Below, piece by piece: positions 1 through 5,204 of a stretch of DNA of 5,327 nt. Under the pieces are notes generated by a model, which was not told the origin of the DNA, searched no databases, and worked only from the letters and a program-made list of their open reading frames with translations. The DNA is from Nitrospirota bacterium. Lineage in GTDB: Bacteria > Nitrospirota_A > Leptospirillia > Leptospirillales > Leptospirillaceae. The stretch spans positions 1-5,327 of the forward strand of contig DAIBSV010000128.1 in assembly GCA_027415455.1 (NCBI GenBank), written 5' to 3'. The translations under genes and the position numbers were made by a program. Position 1 is the first letter of the stretch; each line of letters starts with the position of its first letter.

Positions 1-352
1 TTCCGGCAAAATAGCTGGGGGACCAGAGTGCCCGGCCCCAAAGCTTCTTGCGAATTTCCGGATATTTTTTTCTCCGGATCAGACGGCTCGAAACGCCTTT
101 CAGGCTGTTCACCAAGGCAGAAACCGCCACCTTTGGGGGGTAGTGTATCAAGAGATGGACATGGTCGTCCTCGCCGTCGAATTCCACCAGCTCCGCCTCG
201 AAATCGGCACAGACGCTGGCGAAGATCGTACGCAGATCGTCAAGAGTGGTTTTACTGAACACCTCGCGACGATATTTTGTGACAAAGACCAAGTGAACAT
301 GCATCTTGAAAACGCAATGTCTTCCATGTCTGAGTTCGGTTGACTTTTCCAT
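1..352 (-). CDS. tnpA: IS200/IS605 TnpA, HUH/Y1 transposase (3' end beyond window)
   Basis: The 117 visible residues read through without a stop from the ATG at 350-352 to the window edge. The start block MHVHLVFVTKYRREVF (residues 17-32) is the usual opening of small Y1 transposases. The HUH pair is H64-V65-H66 in the context GEDDHVHLLI, and SALVNSLKGVSSRLIR (78-93) follows as in the family. The C-terminal helix with the catalytic tyrosine, expected near residue 125-130, lies outside the window. Such proteins cut and rejoin single-stranded element ends at hairpins. No Shine-Dalgarno precedes the ATG. A -10-like TATAAT lies 8-13 nt upstream of the ATG, which suggests leaderless translation. 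Whether the gene is intact cannot be judged from here. Confidence 0.92.
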   Translation of the reverse strand, partial: MEKSTELRHGRHCVFKMHVHLVFVTKYRREVFSKTTLDDLRTIFASVCADFEAELVEFDGEDDHVHLLIHYPPKVAVSALVNSLKGVSSRLIRRKKYPEIRKKLWGRALWSPSYFAG

Positions 353-388
353 GAGGCCAATTATAATTTCTGGCATGAAAACAATTCA
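340..388. promoter_or_regulatory. Divergent overlapping promoters for tnpB (+) and tnpA (-)
   Basis: For tnpB, TTGACT (340-345) and a perfect TATAAT (362-367) are 16 bp apart, which would place the transcript start at about 374-375, exactly at the tnpB ATG (375). For tnpA, a TATAAT on the minus strand occupies 360-365, with a weaker TTGAAT at 384-389 and an 18-bp spacer. This predicts a start close to the tnpA ATG at 352. The two -10 boxes share the palindrome ATTATAAT (360-367), so polymerase can occupy only one direction at a time. The -35 of tnpB lies inside the tnpA coding region. The motifs are seen directly; promoter function is inferred. Confidence 0.6.
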
Positions 389-1205
389 AGCGTTCAAATT
401 CCGTCTCGTCCCGACTCTCGATCAGGAGATTCTCCTGTCCCGCCATGCGGGGTGTGTCCGATTCGTCTGGAACAAGGCCCTCGACCTCCAGACGAGGCGG
501 CTCCAAGCCGGGATCCCGCTCCTGTCCTACGGGGACCTGGCCAAGCTCCTGACCCTGTGGCGGTCGAGCGAGGAGTACGGCTTCCTGGCCCTGGGACCGG
601 TCCACCCCCAGCAGCAGGCATTGAAGAACCTCGACCGGGCCCTTTGGGAAGCCCTGGACAGGAAAAATCCCAAGAGATTCCCCCGGTTCAAGAGGAAGGG
701 AGAGGGAGACTCCCTTCGCTATCCCGATCCCCTCCAGGTGAAGCTCGACCTCGCGACCCGGGATCCGGAGGGAAGAAATCTCCTTCCCCGGATCTTCCTC
801 CCGAAGGTGGGATGGGTCAAGGTCCGGGTCTCCCGGCAGATCGAAGGCGATCTCCGAAACGCCACCGTGACCCGAAAGGCGGGACGGTGGGCCGTCTCCC
901 TGCAAACCGAGGAGGACGTTCCGGAGCCGGAAGTCCGGACCCGCCCCGAGGTTGGTGTAGATCTCGGTGTCGCGTCTTTTGCCACGACATCGTCCGGTGT
1001 CCGGATCCACCCGACTCCCGAGCTGGTCGGGGCGATGAAGGCCGCTGAAAAGAAGCTCGTCTGGGAGCAGCGCAAGCTCTCCCGGAAATACCGCAAGGGA
1101 CCGAAGAGCCGCAACTACCGGAAGCAAAAGATCCACGTGGCGCGCGCCCACGAACGGGTGTCGAACATGCGTCTGGATTTTCTCCACAAGGCCTCGACTT
1201 CGATC
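375..1205 (+). pseudogene. tnpB: IS200/IS605 TnpB (RNA-guided nuclease family), 3'-truncated
   Basis: The ATG at 375 opens MKTIQAFKFRLVPT, the typical TnpB N-terminus; an earlier in-frame ATG at 306 lies inside tnpA and adds unrelated residues. RFVWNKAL, the OrfB_IS605 core and the RuvC-I motif GVDLGVASFAT with catalytic D196 are present, followed by the KKLVWEQRKLSRKYRKG and HERVSNMRLDFLHKAST blocks. Resemblance stops at about residue 277 (1205). The frame then continues through unrelated sequence to a stop at 1389-1391 (338 residues in all; full-length TnpB is about 400). Missing are the RuvC-II glutamate, the CxxC zinc finger, the RuvC-III aspartate and the 3' RNA scaffold. TnpB proteins normally cut DNA guided by omega-RNA; this one should be inactive. 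No Shine-Dalgarno is seen, consistent with the leaderless promoter. Confidence 0.88.
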
Positions 1206-1370
1206 GGCGAAACCCATATATGGTCCCTCCCCCGATTGCAAGAGGGTAATCCACTCAGAAAGATGGTCGTTGCGTACATATATCCGGCCTGTTTGTGGAA
1301 GCATGTGCTTCCGGGCCTCGATGAAACATTCGCGCACTCTCTCCTGATCAAGTTTGCGGCTTCAAGAGCC
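1206..1370. other. Unassigned segment between the tnpB break and the IS1111-type right end
   Basis: This stretch resembles neither TnpB nor the inner part of the IS110-family element. On the minus strand a frame is open from 1362 down past 1206 (residues such as RVRECFIEARKHMLPQTGRIY and NDHLSEWITLLQSG), just after a stop codon at about 1363. It has no Shine-Dalgarno and continues into the antisense of tnpB. It could be a short remnant of a disrupted gene, but I do not recognise it. Confidence 0.3.
1357..1368 (+). repeat. 12-bp imperfect inverted repeat bracketing the IS1111-type element, left copy
   Basis: CGGCTTCAAGAG here matches the reverse complement of 5211-5222 (CGGCCTCAAGAG) at 11 of 12 positions. 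The copies lie just outside the predicted element ends, so on removing the element they would form a near-palindrome. They may be the two arms of a hairpin-like target, or outer parts of the element ends. Confidence 0.5.
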
Positions 1371-1494
1371 TTTGGGTTAGCCAGGGTTTGAGAGTGCCGG
1401 TTCGACCGGTCCGTCATCGTGGGTTTTGCCCCTCTACGCATTCTGGTGGTGGGTAGGCTCTATAGGATCCTTTCGGTTGCGGTCATCCGATTGA
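1371..1494 (-). ncRNA. Candidate bridge RNA region, distal part (split from 3974-4085)
   Basis: IS1111-group elements are reported to encode the recombinase-associated bridge RNA in the 3' noncoding end. After removing the nested element this segment directly continues 3974-4085, giving about 230 nt between the stop codon and the right end. Seen here are a small hairpin with CCGG arms at 1397-1400 and 1406-1409, and CCTACC (minus, 1457-1452) that can pair with GGTAGG at the element's predicted left end (minus, 5200-5195), the kind of match expected of a donor guide. The match is short and could be chance. No transcript boundary is visible. Confidence 0.35.
1374..1383 (+). repeat. Right sub-terminal inverted repeat of the IS1111-type element
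   Basis: GGGTTAGCCA on plus pairs with GTGTTAGCCA on minus at 5183-5192, with one mismatch. Sub-terminal rather than terminal repeats are typical of the IS1111 group. Confidence 0.6.
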
Positions 1495-1498
1495 ATAC
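1495..1498 (+). repeat. 4-bp target site duplication ATAC, left copy
   Basis: ATAC directly abuts the left terminal inverted repeat of the IS701-like element and recurs directly outside the right repeat at 3974-3977. Four-base duplications are usual for IS701-type transposition. Confidence 0.85.
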
Positions 1499-1511
1499 CA
1501 CTACAGCGGCT
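1499..1511 (+). repeat. Terminal inverted repeat of the IS701-like element (transposase 3' side)
   Basis: CACTACAGCGGCT, perfectly repeated in inverse orientation at 3961-3973. Similarity between the two ends stops immediately inside this repeat. Confidence 0.9.
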
Positions 1512-1777
1512 TTTTGGTTCCCCCACCCTCGGCAGGGGGCAGCCAGACCCTGGCAGGAACGTCGATTGGATCGACTTGAGTCAATAAGAGGGGAGCTGTA
1601 TGGGGTCAAATGGACGAAGATTTCGGTAAAACCCTCCCCTTCCGGGGAATTTCCGAAGGGGATCTTGCCGAAAAAAGGGCAGGAAGGCGCAATAAGGACG
1701 GTCCTCTGGTGTCGCCCCGTATCGGACGTGAAAACGGGGAATGGGGAAGAGCCGATTGGGGGGGGAGGACGGTCAGA
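1512..1777. other. Noncoding 3' tail of the IS701-like element, rich in hairpins
   Basis: No convincing gene lies in these 266 bp. Small perfect stems follow each other: CCCCC/GGGGG (1520-1524, 1535-1539), GCCAG/CTGGC (1542-1546, 1550-1554) and GTCGAT/ATCGAC (1561-1566, 1570-1575). A longer bulged hairpin lies at 1636-1661, and CCCCGT/ACGGGG pairs 1715-1720 with 1734-1739. Possible roles are transcription termination, transposase binding near the end, or a structured RNA. Open frames that cross this region are not supported by start signals or homology. Confidence 0.45.
1636..1661 (-). terminator. Possible weak intrinsic terminator for the IS701-like transposase
   Basis: CCCCTT-C-CGG on plus pairs with CCG-AAGGGG, nine base pairs with one bulged base and a 7-nt loop. 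On the minus strand the stem is followed within four bases by TTTT. It lies about 117 bp beyond the transposase stop. The T-run is short, so termination is only a possibility. Confidence 0.35.
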
Positions 1778-3870
1778 TCAGCCGGTGTCGAGCTCGAACC
1801 CGAGCGTTTGGAGTGTGGCACGGGTTCTCTTCTTGTGGGACCGGGCGGCGACCTCGTTTCTCCGGATGTAGTAGATCACGATGCTGATCGCGCCTGTCTT
1901 GTCGAGCATCGGGGCAAAGAGCGCGGCGGCCGTGAGTTGTTGGGCCAGGGAAAAGGTAAGCCCCTTTTTTTTTCTCCGAGTTTCCGCCGGACGGTCGTGA
2001 TGAAGAGATGGGCCAGAAAGACATAGAGCATGTGACGATTCCAGGCGCGCCACGAGCGATGCTCGTAGTGGCTCATGCCGAGGTAGGACTTGTCTTCGAG
2101 AAAGCACTGCTCGATGGACCAGCGAAGTGTCGAGACGAATCCGAACGTTTCGAGAGAGGTCGTCTCCGGAGCGTTCGAGAAAGCGAACTTCATCTCCCCG
2201 TCGGGGGTTTTGAGGAGGACGAGCCATTCGGTCCTGGACTGTGCCCCCTCCGTGTCGGGGACGGGATAGACGCGCAGGGCACAGATAAAGGCCCCCAGAG
2301 GGCCCTTGGATCCTTCCTTGAGGACCAGCGGCGTGAAGGAGGCGGTCTTTGCGATCTCGGCCACGGTTTTTGGCTTTTCGGTGAGACGGAGTCGGGTGGG
2401 GGCGGCCCCCTTGGCGCTTTTCCGTTCCGGAACCTTCCAGACGGGCGGCTCCAGGAGAACGCGGGTATTGCCTTTGATCGCGGCAAAGTACCAGAGATCC
2501 GGGGGCAGAGCGTTCAGAAAAGCCCGGTTGGAGCCGTAGGCCGAGTCGAAGCCGATCCACCGGGCGGGGAAGCGTCCCTCCTTGCGGAGGACGTCGATCA
2601 TCTCGGCCGCGATCTCGGGCTTGGTTTTGAAGACGAGATCTTTGGGAACGCCGGTCTTCGTGCGACGTTCGGCAAACTCCTCCGTCTCGGAGAACCACTC
2701 CTCCGGCATATAGAGCCGGGAATCGAGGAGACCGTGACCCCGGGGGCCGGCATAGCCGACGAAGACGCCCGACTGGCAGTTTTCGACCTTCCCGAGACGG
2801 CCGCAGTACTGGCGGGCCACGCCGACCGACTCCTTCCCCTTTTTGACGAAGGAGCTGTCGTCCACGGTGGTCATCGACAGGGCGATCTCCTCCGGAGTCA
2901 CGGAAGCGATCTCCCGGGCCAGCTGTTCCTTGTAGAGATGGCGCATGGCGTCTTCGTCCCAGTCGCGCCCGGTCATGAGCCGCTGGAGGCTCCGGACGCC
3001 GACGTTCATCGCAAGGGCGATCGGCTCGACGCTCTTTCGCACGAGATTGCTGCACAGGCCGGCAAGATAGACGACGCCCAGAGCGCGGACCCGCTTGTCC
3101 CTGAAGACGCCCGAAAAGGTCTCGTGGAATCGGCACATCTCCTCGGCGATCCGGGAGACGTCCTCCGAGGTCAACGTCTCCTTGTCCGAAAGATTTTCGG
3201 GGTTCGGCTGCCATCCGGACAGGTCCGGACGCTCCGGCACCTGGGGCTCCTCCTTGCGGTCAAGTCCCACGACCGACCGGAAGGACGGGTCCAGCACCTG
3301 CACGTAGATCTCTTTGCTTTGTCCGTGGTAGTCGTAGCCGGTCTTGGTCTTGCCAAAGCCCGCCGTGCTGCCCAGGCAGAGGAAGCCGGCCGCCTTGTAG
3401 CTCGTGCCGGAAAAGCGCACGGGATCCACGAAGGTCTCCACGATCCAGGGACGGATCCCGAATCGCTCCTCCCAGTCCCCGGAGAGCCGGGCCAGGGCCT
3501 TGCCCAGGACGGCGGAGGCGAGATTTTTGACCTGGACTCCGGGAAAGATCAGAAAGCGGCTGTTGCAGACGATCCGGGAGAGATGGACCTTCCGCTCCTC
3601 CGAGCTCCATCCGATCCAGGAGTCCCGGGGAGCCAGCTTCAACGCCGGAGCCGAGAACGAAAGGGCCGCCACCGGGATGTGGCCAAGAAAGGCAAAGTAC
3701 TTGATCTGATGACCGAAGAGCTTGCCAAAACCCAGATAGTGAAGCATGCGGACGAGGCGCTTCCAGAGGCCGTCTTCCTCCTCGTCACGGACCGGCCGGA
3801 CCACCAGGGGCCCAAGGTCTCCCAGCTCTCCCGTCAGAACGGGAGCCTCGGGTACGATCTTTTCCTCCAT
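1778..3870 (-). CDS. DUF4338 (DruA-type)-IS701 DDE transposase fusion, -1 frameshift
   Basis: The start is the ATG at 3870, with AGGAGGG nine bases upstream (3886-3880). A possible TTG at 3879 abuts the Shine-Dalgarno and is unusable. Residues about 20-197 match DUF4338, the family of Druantia DruA: LAPRDSWIGW (79-88), NSRFLIFP (103-110), ETFVDP (145-150), GTSYKAAG (155-162). From about 235 an IS701-type transposase follows: RKSVEPIAL, VDDSSFVKKG (catalytic D337 or D338), GFDSAYG (D442) and RWSIEQCFLEDK (E587, K594), then HYEHRSWRAWNRHM. The zero frame ends at 1876-1878 (664 residues) with an unrelated basic tail. Shifting -1 at the A9 run (1973-1965) gives 697 residues, ending in the family-like ISIVIYYIRRNEVAARSHKKRT. 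The protein should bind the 13-bp ends and perform cut-and-paste. The role of the DruA domain here is unknown; extra DNA binding or nuclease activity is conceivable. The shift could instead be a recent mutation or a sequencing error. Confidence 0.88.
1965..1973 (-). promoter_or_regulatory. A9 slippery run, putative -1 frameshift site in the transposase
   Basis: The zero-frame codons are GAA AAA AAA AGG. The heptamer A_AAA_AAA sits in the correct phase for tandem -1 slippage, after which AAG GGG CTT ACC enters the frame carrying the family-like C-terminus. Nine consecutive A residues also suit RNA polymerase slippage. I see no strong downstream hairpin, only a 4-bp GGGC/GCCC pairing, and no well-placed upstream Shine-Dalgarno stimulator. 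Confidence 0.55.
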
Positions 3871-3921
3871 TTCGAACAACCCTCCTCTGCGTACCGGTTG
3901 GGAAAAACGTGTTCCGGTGGC

Positions 3922-3950
3922 AGAATAGCAGGGTCAGGAAGGAAAGTCTA
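3922..3950 (-). promoter_or_regulatory. Candidate promoter of the IS701-like transposase
   Basis: On the minus strand TAGACT (3950-3945) and TATTCT (3927-3922) are separated by exactly 17 bp, each matching four of six consensus bases. The predicted start is near 3915, about 45 nt before the ATG. It lies inside the element, just beyond the terminal repeat, so the element carries its own promoter. Confidence 0.4.
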
Positions 3951-3960
3951 GTCTTTTTTT

Positions 3961-3973
3961 AGCCGCTGTAGTG
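3961..3973 (-). repeat. Terminal inverted repeat of the IS701-like element (transposase 5' side)
   Basis: Exact reverse complement of 1499-1511. Just inside it lies a run of seven T on plus (3954-3960), which has no counterpart at the other end. Confidence 0.9.
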
Positions 3974-3977
3974 ATAC
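3974..3977 (+). repeat. 4-bp target site duplication ATAC, right copy
   Basis: Direct copy of 1495-1498, abutting the outer base of the right terminal repeat. The duplication does not extend to five bases. Confidence 0.85.
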
Positions 3978-4085
3978 TCGTGATGTTCGTTAAAACGAAT
4001 CATGATTCCGTTGATCTTTTCGGTTACCGGTCGTCCCGTTTCGTATCCGGTAACGAATTCATCTGATTGCTTTCTTGCCGTTCAT
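3974..4085 (-). ncRNA. Candidate bridge RNA region, proximal part (3' of the IS1111-type transposase)
   Basis: Directly after the transposase stop, the minus strand can form a strong hairpin with perfect 8-bp arms GTTACCGG and CCGGTAAC (4054-4047 and 4030-4023) and a 16-nt loop. A second stem pairs TTCGTT with AACGAA (3999-3994, 3991-3986) and extends through ATG/CAT with one bulge. A stem with a large internal loop next to the transposase, in the 3' end of an IS1111-group element, is where and how a bridge RNA would appear. The IS701-like insertion at 3973/3974 cuts the region in two. Assignment rests on position and folding only. Confidence 0.42.
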
Positions 4086-5148
4086 TCAGGCCGCCTGCTT
4101 GCTGTTGCGGCCTGTGGGATCGTACACCGCCTCGTTCTTCGTGAGAAGAACCCACAGCACGCGGGCGTTCTTGTTGGCCACGGCCACGGCGGCCCTGTTC
4201 TTCCCGCGGCGTTCGCAAAGGTCATAGATCCAAGCGTTCCGCCCCTTGAGTTCCCGATCTGACGAGGCCAGCATCATGACCGATCGGACAACCGCACGTC
4301 CTCCGTGGATCAGGAGCGTTCGAAGATAGGTGTTTCCCCGTTTGGAGATCCCCAGAAGTATGTTCTTCCCTCCGCTCGAGTGCTGTCGCGGCACCAGTCC
4401 GATGTAGGCGGCAAAATGGCGTCCGTTCTTGAAGCGGAAGGGATCTCCCACCATCGCAAGGAGGACGGTGGCGGTCATGATTCCCACCCCGGGAACGGTC
4501 ATCAGCCGTTGGCAGATGGGGTTCTCCTTGGCGAAGGCCTCGATCTTCCGGTCGTACTCTTTCACCTTGTCGTAGAGTCCGGCAAGCTCAGTGGTCATGG
4601 TCCGGAGCGTCTCCTTGAGAAAGGGAGAGATCCGAGTGTCTTCCGGGTCGTTTAAAAGCTGATTCAGCTCTTGCTCAACCTTTTGTGCGGAGACCTTCAG
4701 AACAATCCCGTACTCAGCCAGGATCCCCCGGATGTGGTTGATCGTGGCCGTCCGGAACTCGATCAGAAGCTGTCGTCCCCGATACAGGCTCTGAAGATCT
4801 TGCGCTTCTTCCGTCTTGATAGGAACGGTCGGAATCGACGGACGGAGCGAGGCTTCGGCGATCGCGTGGGCGTCGTTCCAGTCGTTTTTGTTGGTCCGGA
4901 CGAAGGGCTTTACGTACTGGGGCGGAATCAGGATCACCGTATGGCCCATGGCCTCGAACTTCCGTCCCCAGAAGCTTGCCGACCCCGCAGGCTTCCATCG
5001 CGATCCGGCAGGGAGGAATGTTCTGGAGGGTTGCGGCGAGATCCTTCCGGCTGACCTTCTTCTTCATGACGTCGTGCCCTTTTTCGTCGAGTCCGACAAG
5101 ATGAAAAACCGTTTTTGCCAAGTCGATGCCGAGTGTCGTAATCTTCAT
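4086..5148 (-). pseudogene. IS110-family (IS1111-group) transposase, frameshifted
   Basis: The ATG at 5148 follows AAGGAGG with 7-nt spacing (5162-5156). The first 55 residues carry GIDLAKTVFHLVGLD (D9) and IAMEACG (E52). In the GGGG run at 4986-4983 one extra base shifts the frame; resuming one base later gives SASFWGRKFEAMGHTVILIP, exactly the family pattern, and an intact remainder to the stop at 4086. The corrected protein has 353 residues, normal for the group. RuvC-like DEDD residues are D9, E52, D89 and D92 (KNDWNDAHAIAEA). The C-terminal Transposase_20 part shows MTVPGVGIMTA (from 216) and QHSSGGKN and ISKRGNTYLR with conserved serines 257/258 and 268. These enzymes recombine DNA guided by a bridge RNA. 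A sequencing error in the G run cannot be excluded; nothing suggests programmed shifting. Confidence 0.9.
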
Positions 5149-5174
5149 GGTGGTTCCTCCTTCTTTTGACCCGT

Positions 5175-5204
5175 GATTGGTTTGGCTAACACACCCTACC
5201 AATC
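5175..5204 (-). repeat. Hairpin with left sub-terminal repeat of the IS1111-type element
   Basis: GATTGGT (5175-5181) and ACCAATC (5198-5204) are perfect 7-bp arms around a 16-nt loop. The loop includes TGGCTAAC (5183-5190), which is inverted relative to 1376-1383 and serves as the left sub-terminal repeat. The structure ends 12 bp before the transposase Shine-Dalgarno. It may be a transposase-recognised end; an effect on translation of read-through transcripts is also possible. Confidence 0.5.

Larger units (their letters stand above)
1..1205. mobile_element. IS200/IS605-type element, partial (left end outside window, right end lost)
   Basis: A tnpA-like gene on minus (1-352) and a tnpB-like gene on plus (375 onward) start 22 bp apart and diverge, an arrangement known from IS605/IS608-type elements. 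The tnpA side runs off the window. On the tnpB side, family resemblance stops at about 1205, so the right end with its hairpin and the expected omega-RNA (reRNA) scaffold is absent. The element is therefore unlikely to transpose as it stands. The nature of the event that removed the right end is not visible. Confidence 0.85.
1499..3973 (-). mobile_element. Complete IS701-like element with DruA-domain transposase, 2,475 bp
   Basis: CACTACAGCGGCT at 1499-1511 and its exact reverse complement at 3961-3973 form 13-bp terminal inverted repeats, flanked by the direct repeat ATAC on both sides. One gene, the fusion transposase (1778-3870), fills most of it on the minus strand, with about 100 bp before the start codon and an unusually long 266-bp noncoding tail (1512-1777). 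The intact repeats and duplication suggest relatively recent insertion. It interrupts the 3' noncoding part of an IS1111-type element. Confidence 0.92.
1371..5200 (-). mobile_element. IS110-family (IS1111-group) element, interrupted and frameshifted
   Basis: The transposase at 4086-5148 is clearly IS110 family. Sub-terminal inverted repeats, the hallmark of the IS1111 group, are visible as GGGTTAGCCA on plus at 1374-1383 and GTGTTAGCCA on minus at 5183-5192 (9 of 10 identical). I set the ends a few bases outside these repeats by analogy with the group, so boundaries are uncertain by about 10 bp. Removing the nested IS701-like element and one target copy (2,479 bp) leaves about 1.35 kb, a normal size for the family. 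The element has about 55-60 bp upstream of its transposase and about 230 nt of 3' noncoding sequence (4085-3974 joined to 1494-1371). Confidence 0.72.

Noticed and set aside
452..1048. 198-codon proline/glycine/arginine-rich plus frame inside tnpB
   Set aside because: Shadow frame of the clearly recognised TnpB reading; low-complexity composition and no start signal.
252..1337. 361-codon open frame on minus across tnpB
   Set aside because: Most of it is the antisense of tnpB with repetitive Gly/Arg/Leu-rich sequence and no family pattern; only its first 40 or so codons are kept as an unassigned segment.
1696..1704. GGACGGTCC palindrome and recurring GGACGGTC near 1763
   Set aside because: Too short, with a one-base loop, to distinguish from chance in GC-rich DNA.
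1419..2026. Two overlapping plus-strand frames (1419-1871 and 1610-2026)
   Set aside because: They cross the IS701-like terminal repeat and the noncoding tail, run into the antisense of the transposase, and show no homology or start signals.
2008..3951. 647-codon open frame on plus, antisense to the fusion transposase
   Set aside because: It is composition-driven: it mirrors the real gene's codons, has no ribosome binding site or recognisable domain, and crosses the transposase start region and promoter.
3945..3960. AAAG-TCTAGT-CTTT followed by a T run on plus, resembling a terminator
   Set aside because: The stem has only four A/T-rich pairs, and no plus-strand gene ends here.
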